64,000 nt of DNA from Acidobacteriota bacterium. Lineage in GTDB: Bacteria; Acidobacteriota; Terriglobia; Acidiferrales; UBA7541. The stretch lies in NCBI GenBank assembly GCA_003224145.1, contig QHYN01000200.1, forward strand, positions 1-64,000. The letters are read 5' to 3'. The notes below the pieces were generated by a model. That model was given only the letters and a program-made list of their open reading frames with translations. It ran no database searches and had not been told where the DNA came from. Position numbers and translations under genes: made by a program. Shown piece after piece: positions 9,887 through 18,295 of the stretch; within the stretch, counting starts at the first letter, position 1, and every line of letters begins with the position of its first letter.

Positions 9887-12355
9887 ATGCCGGAATCGCT
9901 CGCCGTTCGCAGGGCTGACGTATCGAACGCCATCACCCGCGTCCACGAAGTGCTGGATGCTTTCGCCTCGCGCGATCATAGTGGTGAAATCCTCACCGCG
10001 ATCCGCCATTTCCCGGCCCGCGAAGCGCAGGTGGCCGATTTCCCGGAGTGGGTGAACGCGAATCTCGTTTCCGCCTACGCAGCCAAAGGCATTCGCCGAC
10101 TGTACACACATCAAGCTGCGGCTGCCGAAGCTGTCCACGCAGGGAAAAATATTGTGATCGTCACGCCCACGGCTTCCGGAAAAACGCTCTGCTACAACCT
10201 GCCCGTTCTGAACGCGGTTCTCGAAAATTCCGATGCCCGCGCACTCTATCTTTTTCCGACGAAAGCTCTCGCGCAGGACCAGCTCGCCGAACTTTACGAC
10301 TTGAACCAGCGCCTGGAGAACCGCTTCGGCGTTTTCACGTATGACGGCGACACGCCGGCCGACGCGCGCAAATCGATCCGCGAAAAGGGCCACATCATTC
10401 TCACCAATCCGGACATGCTGCACAGCGGAATTTTGCCGCACCACACGCGATGGACGCGGCTCTTCGAAAATTTGCGCTATATCGTGCTCGACGAGCTGCA
10501 CACCTACCGCGGCGTTTTCGGCAGCCACTTGTGCAACGTTCTTCGCCGGCTGCGCCGCATCGCGCGATTCTATGGCCGCGATCTGCAATTCATTTGCTGC
10601 TCCGCGACCATCGCCAACCCCGGCGAGTTGGCCTCGCGTCTGGTCGAATCCGAAGTCGAGGTGCTCGATTCCAACGGCGCCCCTGCCGCGGAGAAAACTT
10701 TTGTCTTTTACAATCCGCCGGTGGTCAATCGCGCTCTCGGCATCCGCCGCAGCTACATCAACGAATCCGCGCGCGTGTCGCAGGAATTCCTGAAACACGA
10801 TTTGCAGACGATGGTCTTCGCGAATTCCCGTTTGCACACCGAGATTCTTCTCACCTATTTGCAGCAGGCGAATCCCCGTCTCCCCGGAAAGCCGGAAACC
10901 ATTCGCGGCTACCGCGGCGGATACTTGCCCAATGAACGGAGGGAAATCGAGCGCGGCTTGCGCGACGGAAAAATCCGCGGCGTGGTTTCCACCAGCGCCC
11001 TCGAATTAGGCATCGACGTCGGCTCGCTGGACACCGTGGTGATGGCCGGCTATCCCGGCACGATTGCTGCCACCTGGCAACGAGCCGGACGCGCCGGACG
11101 CCGCAGTGGAAGTTCCTGCGCCGTGTTGGTGGCTTCCTCCTCGCCGCTGGATCAATTCATGGTGCGGCATCCGGACTATTTTTTCGGCAACACGCCGGAG
11201 CATGCCTTCATCCAGCCGGACAATCTGGAAATTCTCGTCAATCACCTGAAATGCGCGGCGTTTGAATTACCCATTAAACCAAACGAAAAATTCGGCGATG
11301 TGGATGTCGCCGATCTGTGCGCGCGGCTTGCGGCGGCCGGATTTCTCCACCTCGCGGGAGAAAACTATCACTGGACTCACGAAGCTTACCCGGCCGACAC
11401 CATTAGCCTGCGGTCGGTTACCAGCGACAATTTCGTGATTATTGACATTACGGGCGAACCGAATGTCGTCGGCGAAATTGACTTTCCGAGCGCGCTGGTT
11501 TTCGTGCACGAAAAAGCGATCTACCTCCACGGAGGGCAGCAATATCATGTCGAGCACCTCGACTTCAAAGAACGCAAAGCGTACGTCAAGCGCGTCGACG
11601 TGGATTACTACACCGACGCTATCCGTTATACACAGGTCCGCGTCCTCGAAATCGCTTCCACTCTGCGTAATCCTGCCGCTGCCACCGCTAAGCTCCGGAA
11701 AACCTCCTCCGCCCTACCGGACGCCTCTTCATCCTTTACCTCCTTAATCTCCACTACTTCCTTTGCCTCTTCTTATTCTCACGGCGATGTTCAGGTGCGC
11801 TCACAGGTGGTGGGCTTCAAGAAAATCAAATTTTTCACCAACGAGAATATTGGCGACGGAAAGCTGGAATTGCCCGAAAACGAAATGCACACGACGGCCT
11901 ACTGGATCACGCTGGAGCGGCCTCTGCTTGAATCGCTTCCCTTTTCTGTCAGCGAACGCCAGTCTGGCATGTTTGGCCTGCTCCATGCGCTCGAATCCGT
12001 CGCCACGCTCCTTTTGATGTGCGACCGGCGCGATCTAGGCACCGCCATCGGCGAGCGCCCTCCGGATGCAGGCCAAGAAAGCGATCCGATTGTTTCACTG
12101 CGCATGGAAGACGCGGTCTCCGCGAATGCAGAATTTTTCGAGCCGAATCTTTACCTGTACGACGCATATCCGGGCGGCATCGGCTTTTCCGAGCCGCTCT
12201 TTTGTGCGCACGATCTGCTGATGCAAAAGACGCGCGAACTGATTTCCTTCTGCGAATGCGAGCAAGGCTGCCCTTCCTGTGTCGGTCCCGCGGGGGATCT
12301 TGCCCCGCGCGCCAAGGAGGCGGCGCTCGCGATTCTTGACGGGCTGTGTGCCTAA
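9887..12355 (+). CDS. mrfA: DEAD/DEAH-box helicase with C-terminal DUF1998 Cys cluster, MrfA/YprA-like
   Basis: VTPTASGKTLCYN Walker A, LDELHTY, QRAGRAGR motif VI, C-terminal CECEQGCPSC; start at MPESLAVRR. Confidence 0.85.
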   Translation: MPESLAVRRADVSNAITRVHEVLDAFASRDHSGEILTAIRHFPAREAQVADFPEWVNANLVSAYAAKGIRRLYTHQAAAAEAVHAGKNIVIVTPTASGKTLCYNLPVLNAVLENSDARALYLFPTKALAQDQLAELYDLNQRLENRFGVFTYDGDTPADARKSIREKGHIILTNPDMLHSGILPHHTRWTRLFENLRYIVLDELHTYRGVFGSHLCNVLRRLRRIARFYGRDLQFICCSATIANPGELASRLVESEVEVLDSNGAPAAEKTFVFYNPPVVNRALGIRRSYINESARVSQEFLKHDLQTMVFANSRLHTEILLTYLQQANPRLPGKPETIRGYRGGYLPNERREIERGLRDGKIRGVVSTSALELGIDVGSLDTVVMAGYPGTIAATWQRAGRAGRRSGSSCAVLVASSSPLDQFMVRHPDYFFGNTPEHAFIQPDNLEILVNHLKCAAFELPIKPNEKFGDVDVADLCARLAAAGFLHLAGENYHWTHEAYPADTISLRSVTSDNFVIIDITGEPNVVGEIDFPSALVFVHEKAIYLHGGQQYHVEHLDFKERKAYVKRVDVDYYTDAIRYTQVRVLEIASTLRNPAAATAKLRKTSSALPDASSSFTSLISTTSFASSYSHGDVQVRSQVVGFKKIKFFTNENIGDGKLELPENEMHTTAYWITLERPLLESLPFSVSERQSGMFGLLHALESVATLLLMCDRRDLGTAIGERPPDAGQESDPIVSLRMEDAVSANAEFFEPNLYLYDAYPGGIGFSEPLFCAHDLLMQKTRELISFCECEQGCPSCVGPAGDLAPRAKEAALAILDGLCA

Positions 12356-13720
12356 ATGGCGGGAATGGCTGACAAATTTTCGCGGCTTGCCGCTCTGAGG
12401 CCTGCGCGACCGTCCGCCACGCGCGCAGAGAAGGCTGCGCTCCGCGCGCCCGACCAAGAAGACGCCCTCGGCCAACTGCTGGGAGCAGGCGTGGCGAAAA
12501 ACCATTTCGGCGAGCACTTGGCCATTCGAAACTGGTATTCCACTCCGGAATACATTGAGCCGTCCACAATCGCCGTTGAACTACTCTCTCGCATGCGCGA
12601 CGAATCCCTTTCCCGAAAAACCCGCGCTGCTCTCGAGAATCCATCCAAATGGCTGTTTCTCGATACGGAAACGACGGGCCTCGCAGGAGGAACCGGCACG
12701 TACGCGTTTCTCGTTGGCGTGGCGTGGTGGGATGCCGGAGGATTGCAAGTCGAACAATTCTTCATGCGCGATTTCACGGAGGAATATTCAATGCTCCAGG
12801 AATTGGCGGCGCGCGTTGCGGAGCGGCCTGTCCTTCTCACGTTTAACGGGAAATCGTTCGACTGGCCGCTGCTCGAGAACCGTTTTACGATGACGCGCGC
12901 GATCGCCGCGCCAAAGCTGGCCGCACATCTGGATCTGTTGCATCCCGCGCGCGCGCTGTGGAAGCTGCGCCTGGGTACGGTTCGGCTGGTGGAACTCGAA
13001 CGCCACGTCCTCGACGCCCCTCGGCTCGGCTGGCGCCGCGAGGACGATGTGGAGTCGGCTTTGATCCCGCAGTATTACTTCGATTATTTGCGAGGCGGAA
13101 GCGCGCGCCCGCTTGCGGGAATCGTGAAGCACAATCAGATGGACTTGCGCGGCCTGGCCGCTCTTTTCTGCAGAATCAATACGCTGCTTTCTGATTTGTC
13201 GTGCAACGCAGGCGAAGTGGAAAGCCTCGATCTTTTTGGCCTTTCGCGATTCTTGCAACGCCGCGGGGATGCGGGCCGTGCGCATACCGCGTGCGCGCAA
13301 GCGCTGGCGATCGGACTGCCCGCCGATGTACGGCCGAAGGCGCAACGGGAACTGGCGCTGATGGCCAAACGCCGCGGTGAACACGAACGCGCCGCAGTGA
13401 TCTGGCAGGAGATGGTTGCGGATTCTCAGGACGGAGTGCGCGCCTGCGAACAACTGGCCATCTACTACGAACGGCACGCTAAAGACTTTCGCCGTGCTAT
13501 GGAATTCGCGCAATTGGCACTGGGCAAGCTCAGGCGGGAACGCGGTCTCTTGCAACGACTGTTGCGCGATCCGTATGCGGGGGCTCGACGTGCGCGACTG
13601 GAGCAGAGATTCCGTCATCGGATTGCACGGCTGGAGAAAAAAACTGCGCGGTCTTCTCCGGCACGGTGCGGGGGCGCTCCGGAGGCTGCGGCGCCAAAGG
13701 CCAGTCGAGCGCTTTGGTAA
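12356..13720 (+). CDS. mrfB: Ribonuclease H-like (DnaQ-type) 3'-5' exonuclease with TPR-like C-terminus, MrfB/YprB-like
   Basis: WLFLDTETTGLAGGTGTYAFLVGVAWW and VLLTFNGKSFDWPLLENRF (DEDD-type motifs); ATG immediately follows the TAA of the helicase gene. Confidence 0.8.
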   Translation: MAGMADKFSRLAALRPARPSATRAEKAALRAPDQEDALGQLLGAGVAKNHFGEHLAIRNWYSTPEYIEPSTIAVELLSRMRDESLSRKTRAALENPSKWLFLDTETTGLAGGTGTYAFLVGVAWWDAGGLQVEQFFMRDFTEEYSMLQELAARVAERPVLLTFNGKSFDWPLLENRFTMTRAIAAPKLAAHLDLLHPARALWKLRLGTVRLVELERHVLDAPRLGWRREDDVESALIPQYYFDYLRGGSARPLAGIVKHNQMDLRGLAALFCRINTLLSDLSCNAGEVESLDLFGLSRFLQRRGDAGRAHTACAQALAIGLPADVRPKAQRELALMAKRRGEHERAAVIWQEMVADSQDGVRACEQLAIYYERHAKDFRRAMEFAQLALGKLRRERGLLQRLLRDPYAGARRARLEQRFRHRIARLEKKTARSSPARCGGAPEAAAPKASRALW

Positions 13721-15017
13721 AGTCATCGAACACGTCCCGCGTAGAGCCTTCCATCGTCACGCACTCGCGGCCGAGACAATAGAGGAAAACGGCGCCATCG
13801 GGAGTTTCAAAGGAAAAAAAGCTTGGGCGGCGCAAAAGATTGACGCGCTCCGAATGTTTCTTCTCGAGCGCTTCGGAATATTGCCCAAAGAAACGAGCGG
13901 CATGCTCTTCGCTGTCGAGATGCAAGCGCGTGACGAGGATCAGCTTTTTCGTCTGTTTTTGTTCGTAAAGCGCGTAGCGATCACCGTCCCAGGTGGCCGC
14001 CAGAGATTTGGCGCGGTCGTCATCGAGAAATTGCTTCACGACCTCCTTCCAGCCGAATTCGCCCAAAATGTTCTCATCGAGCTTCGCCCAATCTTTCCCA
14101 AGCATTTTCTCGAGTGGCGGGAGCGTGACGCTCGAAGGAGTTTTCGCGGATTTGTACAGTTCGGGATGCAGAATCTGCTGCGTGGAGACAGGAGGTTTTT
14201 CAAATACTCCGGCTAGAGTGGCCCAGCCGCTGCTTTTGAGCACTGCTGCCGAGAAATTGAGTCCGCTGATATAAGGAAAGATCAGCGCGTCCTTGAGAAA
14301 GGGGGGCGCGGTCTTGAGCGTCGGGGTGCTTTCCAGTTCACCAATCAGCATGGAGGGATCGAATTCTGGCAGGTCCTTGAGTGAACGGCCAGTCCCCAGC
14401 ATTAAGTAATCCATCATAGCGGCCATGGCGCTGCCCTCAAGCACAGCATCACGCGCCAGTTCCGCGTCTTCATTGGGCCGTGCCGCCCGGCTCCACGCCT
14501 CAATGTGAAAATGCTGGTCTTCGAGCGCATGCGTCAGTTCATGGGCCATGACCATGCGCTGATCGCTAAGCGGGCTCCAGTCTGCGATGTAAAATTCCTG
14601 TGTCTTGGGGTCGTACAGACCCTCGACCTGCTCCGTGAGCACGTTCACCATAAAAGCATCAAGGTCGAATCCTTTGGGAAGCAAGCCGAGAGCTTCGGCC
14701 GTGCGCGCGTCAGCATACCGCTCGGCGGGATTCTTTTCTTCGTTCATCTGCTTGATGACGTAGGCGCGAATCTCCTCGCGCGAGCGCAACGATTTCTTCA
14801 AAGGAGTGAGCAGCTTCAAACCGGTGATCTCGCTCATTTGGCGGAGCACTTCGTCGGCGGCGGCGATGAACTCGGCATTGTTGAGGGCCTTGGAATCCGC
14901 GCGCGGAGCCGCCACGGAAGCTTCTTGCGCAGGGGCTCCTGCCGCACCGAAAAGAAAGGCAAGGCACGCAAACAGTGCGGTTAGCCTGGATTGGACCCGT
15001 TTTAGGATGAAAGCCAT
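13530..15017 (-). CDS. Exported zinc metallopeptidase-like protein (HEXXH)
   Basis: Signal peptide MAFILKRVQSRLTALFACLAFLFGAAGAPAQ; MVMAHELTHALEDQHF motif. Confidence 0.75.
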   Translation of the reverse strand: MAFILKRVQSRLTALFACLAFLFGAAGAPAQEASVAAPRADSKALNNAEFIAAADEVLRQMSEITGLKLLTPLKKSLRSREEIRAYVIKQMNEEKNPAERYADARTAEALGLLPKGFDLDAFMVNVLTEQVEGLYDPKTQEFYIADWSPLSDQRMVMAHELTHALEDQHFHIEAWSRAARPNEDAELARDAVLEGSAMAAMMDYLMLGTGRSLKDLPEFDPSMLIGELESTPTLKTAPPFLKDALIFPYISGLNFSAAVLKSSGWATLAGVFEKPPVSTQQILHPELYKSAKTPSSVTLPPLEKMLGKDWAKLDENILGEFGWKEVVKQFLDDDRAKSLAATWDGDRYALYEQKQTKKLILVTRLHLDSEEHAARFFGQYSEALEKKHSERVNLLRRPSFFSFETPDGAVFLYCLGRECVTMEGSTRDVFDDFTKALDWPLAPQPPERPRTVPEKTAQFFSPAVQSDDGISAPVAHVEPPHTDRATVVARDRVPA

Positions 15018-15194
15018 GTCTTGAGCAGAATAACAGAATCAGAATTTCCCTGCTGTTCCCGATGGCCGGCCATCTTCCGAACTCCCACACCGTTTGGCAA
15101 ACGCTTGTCGGGCAACAATGGTAAACTAAGGAAAACCCGTTTCGCTGTTCCGAAATCTTAACAGTATGGTAATTCTAATGTACCCTTCAGGGAG

Positions 15195-15212
15195 GGGAGC
15201 CGCTCGGCTCCC
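15195..15212. promoter_or_regulatory. Perfect dyad GGGAGCCG-CT-CGGCTCCC just upstream of the XRE regulator
   Basis: 8-bp perfect inverted repeat ending 9 nt before the start codon at 15222. Confidence 0.4.
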
Positions 15213-15221
15213 GAGGATTCG

Positions 15222-16004
15222 ATGCAGCCAGGTCTTCGGTTAAGGCAGGCGCGAGAACGACTGGGACTAACTTATCGAGATGTGGAAAGGGCCAGCTATG
15301 AACTGGCAGCCCGCCGTGGCCGTCCCGATTTTATCCTCCACATTAGCCGGCTGGCAGACATCGAAAACCGGGGAGTTGTGCCGGGCCTGCACAAGCTGTA
15401 CACCCTCGCAGCCATTTACCGGCTGAATCCACTGGAAATTCTTCGCTGGTTCGACATCCCCATCGAGGAGTGCTTCCATGATGGAACCTCGTTCGGGGTG
15501 CCGCAGACCCACTTGATGGCAGCACCCACGTCGTTGCGCATACCGATGAGGTTTGATCCGGCATTTGATCCGCGGCGGACGGAACTATTATCGCGGATGG
15601 TGGAAAAGTGGGGCCATTTTGAGGGGGTGTTAACCAACGGTCACAGCGACCACGTCTATGGGTATATCGGAATGAGTGACCGGCGGATGGTGCCTTTGTT
15701 GCGTCCGGGGAGCATCGTGCTTGTCGATGCCTCCCGGCACAGGGTTGAGGATGGTGATTGGAGCAGCGAACACGACCGGCCGATGTATTTTGTTGACGTT
15801 CGCGATGGCTATCGCTGCGGCTGGTTTCACGAGGATGGGCCGAAACTGGTCATGCAACCGCACCCGTTATCGCATTGTTTGCCGGAAGCGTGGCGCATGC
15901 CGGAGGAAGCGGAGATCGTCGGCCGCGTTGCAGGGATCGTCACGCGTCTGAGCGAGCCGTGCTGCATTGCTCGTGGAGAATCTCGAGCAATGCCCGAAGA
16001 TTAG
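15222..16004 (+). CDS. XRE-family HTH regulator with S24/LexA-like C-terminal beta domain
   Basis: LRLRQARERLGLTYRDVERASYELAARRG...FILHISRLADIENRGVVPGLHKLYTLAAIYRLNPLEILRWF; C-terminal MVPLLRPGSIVLVDASRHRVEDG. Confidence 0.8.
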   Translation: MQPGLRLRQARERLGLTYRDVERASYELAARRGRPDFILHISRLADIENRGVVPGLHKLYTLAAIYRLNPLEILRWFDIPIEECFHDGTSFGVPQTHLMAAPTSLRIPMRFDPAFDPRRTELLSRMVEKWGHFEGVLTNGHSDHVYGYIGMSDRRMVPLLRPGSIVLVDASRHRVEDGDWSSEHDRPMYFVDVRDGYRCGWFHEDGPKLVMQPHPLSHCLPEAWRMPEEAEIVGRVAGIVTRLSEPCCIARGESRAMPED

Positions 16005-16389
16005 AGATGAACAGCTCCTTGAGATAATCCGGAGCCTGCTCAGGAATCAAAACGCGGTACGGCTCGAGTTGACGCCAGTGCGAAACAACCGCGGCCAGAC
16101 CTCCTTCCATTGCCGCGAGACAGCTTTTCAAATCCTCCAACTGCTTGGAAAGCGGCCTCTCGAGAATGCGCTCGAAAATCTGCTCGTGACATACCTGGAG
16201 GGCCTGCTGGACAGCTTCCTCCGGGTAAAGCGCCGCGAGGCCTTGATGCTCATACCGTCCGCTGGATAAGTCCCGCAGCGAAGACACATAGACCAGTCTC
16301 GCGAATTCTCCGGGAATTCCCGCCAAGGTCGTCACCGTGAAATCCTGAATGACCCTGCGATTCTGCTGGAGTTGTGTGAGCGTTCCCAT
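15940..16389 (-). CDS. Conserved hypothetical protein (helical, about 149 aa)
   Basis: ORF with plausible composition; convergently overlaps the XRE gene by 65 bp. Confidence 0.55.
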   Translation of the reverse strand: MGTLTQLQQNRRVIQDFTVTTLAGIPGEFARLVYVSSLRDLSSGRYEHQGLAALYPEEAVQQALQVCHEQIFERILERPLSKQLEDLKSCLAAMEGGLAAVVSHWRQLEPYRVLIPEQAPDYLKELFISNLRALLEILHEQCSTARSDA

Positions 16390-16481
16390 ATCAACCTGTG
16401 TTCCGCAAACAGAACATTTTCCAACTCGAAATTTCGCTTCGGACGTAGCCCCTCAGCATGCGGCTGAGGAGGGTTACGCCC

Positions 16482-16811
16482 TTGAAAAAAACCGCATTGG
16501 TCTTGGCGATTTGCGCCTTGACTCTGTTGATCCTACTTCCCGCAGTTTCTCCCGTCAATACTTCAAACAGCGGTACACCGCTAACCGACCGGGTACGATA
16601 CACGCGCAGTAATACAACCCTAATGGTGGACGGCTGGCCACTCCCGCCACCGATCCCGCCTCAGCAGACCGAAACCCTTGTTGCGGACGGCTGGCCGCTG
16701 CCGCCACCGATCCCGCCTCAGCAGACCGAAACCCTTGTCGCGGACGGCTGGCCACTACCGCCACCGATCCCTCCGAACATGAATACAGTAGCTTATCCGT
16801 ACTCTGTCTAA
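16482..16811 (+). CDS. Small secreted or membrane-anchored tandem-repeat peptide precursor (3x DGWPLPPPIPP)
   Basis: GAGGAGGG SD at 16466-16473, 8-nt spacer, TTG start; MKKTALVLAICALTLLILLPAVS signal/TM segment; three 19-aa-spaced DGWPLPPPIPP copies. The ORF track uses an upstream ATG at 16458. Confidence 0.75.
   Translation: MKKTALVLAICALTLLILLPAVSPVNTSNSGTPLTDRVRYTRSNTTLMVDGWPLPPPIPPQQTETLVADGWPLPPPIPPQQTETLVADGWPLPPPIPPNMNTVAYPYSV
16629..16775 (+). repeat. Tandem 57-nt repeat encoding DGWPLPPPIPPQQTETLVA (two full copies plus a partial third)
   Basis: GACGGCTGGCC units begin at 16629, 16686 and 16743, exactly 57 nt apart. Confidence 0.95.
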
Positions 16812-16874
16812 GAATTTTCTAACAGAAACAGGCGCGAACGGCCGCCAAAGGCACCAGTACTTTCAGACTATCGA

Positions 16875-16930
16875 CCGGGCGCATATAGGCTATTTGCAGT
16901 ACTCTAATGCTGATGCTAATATGCGCCCGG
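16875..16930. promoter_or_regulatory. 12-bp perfect inverted repeat CCGGGCGCATAT ... ATATGCGCCCGG between the repeat-peptide gene and the membrane-protein gene
   Basis: Arms 16875-16886 and 16919-16930, 32-nt spacer; ends 1 nt before the ATG at 16932. Confidence 0.6.
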
Positions 16931-16931
16931 A

Positions 16932-17720
16932 ATGGTTGGGAACTTTACTTTTGACCGCTTACTCTGGAGCATCACCTTTCTTCTCAACACAGAGCTTGTC
17001 GTTTTGCTCGTCTACCGAAAGAATCATCGAGTCTTTCCCTTCTTCTTCATCTACGCCCTGCTGAACCTTTTCCAGGGTATTGTCCTCTTCGAGAGCTACA
17101 GGATTTGGGGATTTCGGTCCACCGTATCTATGCGAGTCGCTTGGAGTGTGCAGGGTTTGGTGACCTTTGCGCGAGCAGTGGCGGTCGCTGAGATTTGCCA
17201 TCGGATCCTGGCGAAGTTTCGTGGTATCTGGGGGCTCGCTTGGCGACTGCTGTTTGCGGCAGCCGCCTTCATTTCGTTCTACGCCTGGACGGTTTCCCGA
17301 GGAAGCTGGCCGTTTGCGATCTTGAATCTGGATCGCGGCCTAGAGCTGGCGATGGCCACGGTGATCGTCCTCCTTTTTGCGTTTGCCCGGTACTACGAAG
17401 TGGGCGTAGAGCCAGCCGTCCGAACGGTGGCAATCGGCTTCTTCCTGTATTCTTGCTTCCGCGTTCTGAACGACACAATTCTAGAAGGCTGGTTGCACCG
17501 TTACGCGACGCTGTGGAATCTGTTGGGAACGCTGTCCTTCCTGGCAAGCATGCTGCTGTGGAGCTGGGCTTTCCGCCGGACGCAACCTGCGACGACATTC
17601 GAGACCGGACTGCTGCCAGAGGATCTCTATCGCACGCTAGCACCGGAAATCAATGCTCGGCTGAGAGAGCTCAACGAACAGTTAAGGCATTTTGGGCATG
17701 CCGAAGGGAAGAGAACTTGA
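16932..17720 (+). CDS. Polytopic membrane protein (about 7 TM), unknown function
   Basis: 262 aa with multiple hydrophobic helices and a charged cytoplasmic-like tail PEINARLRELNEQLRHFGHAEGKRT. Confidence 0.7.
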   Translation: MVGNFTFDRLLWSITFLLNTELVVLLVYRKNHRVFPFFFIYALLNLFQGIVLFESYRIWGFRSTVSMRVAWSVQGLVTFARAVAVAEICHRILAKFRGIWGLAWRLLFAAAAFISFYAWTVSRGSWPFAILNLDRGLELAMATVIVLLFAFARYYEVGVEPAVRTVAIGFFLYSCFRVLNDTILEGWLHRYATLWNLLGTLSFLASMLLWSWAFRRTQPATTFETGLLPEDLYRTLAPEINARLRELNEQLRHFGHAEGKRT

Positions 17721-18295
17721 ACCTTCACCTCTATCTATTCTTTGGACTAATCGGATTTCTCCTTTTCTTATTTCTATGGGCCATCCGAAACTCGAAGGCA
17801 CGCGCCTCCCGGTCCTCCGGCAGGAGCATTCCGGAAGATTTTGGCCGAAGTCATATATCGCACTGGGCGCAAATCCGGCAGGCGCTGGCCAAGACGGACC
17901 ATGAATTCGTGGCGAATCAAGCTCCGCGGGAGGTCGTGCGGCGAATGCGGCGAGAACGTCGGCGAGTGGCCCTTGCCTATCTTCTTGCTTTGCGCGGAGA
18001 TTTCGATGGACTCCTCGGAATGGCAAGGGTTATCGCTGTGCTGTCTCCGGGAGTGGCTGCGGTGCAGGAGTTCGAAAGGCTTCGTCTGACGGTAAACTTC
18101 CTGTGGCGGTACCGGATCATCCGGATGAGCGTATGGGCAGGTTACGCGCCGCTGCCGCAAATGGATGGTCTGAGCAACTTGATCAGCGGATTCAGTGTTC
18201 GACTGGAGGCGGCCATGAAAGAACTGGGTGAGCGCGCCGCCCTTGTGGCGGAGATGGTGTCATCACCCGATCGGCGCCGCATCCATCCTGTTTAG
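17717..18295 (+). CDS. Single-pass membrane-anchored hypothetical protein
   Basis: TTG start overlapping the TGA of the upstream gene (TTGA); NLHLYLFFGLIGFLLFLFLWAIRNSK N-terminal TM, then basic helical domain. Confidence 0.6.
   Translation: MNLHLYLFFGLIGFLLFLFLWAIRNSKARASRSSGRSIPEDFGRSHISHWAQIRQALAKTDHEFVANQAPREVVRRMRRERRRVALAYLLALRGDFDGLLGMARVIAVLSPGVAAVQEFERLRLTVNFLWRYRIIRMSVWAGYAPLPQMDGLSNLISGFSVRLEAAMKELGERAALVAEMVSSPDRRRIHPV

Noticed and set aside
16629-16775. Consideration of the 57-nt repeats as a CRISPR-like array
   Set aside because: Units are contiguous, in-frame, translated and without unique spacers; they are coding tandem repeats.
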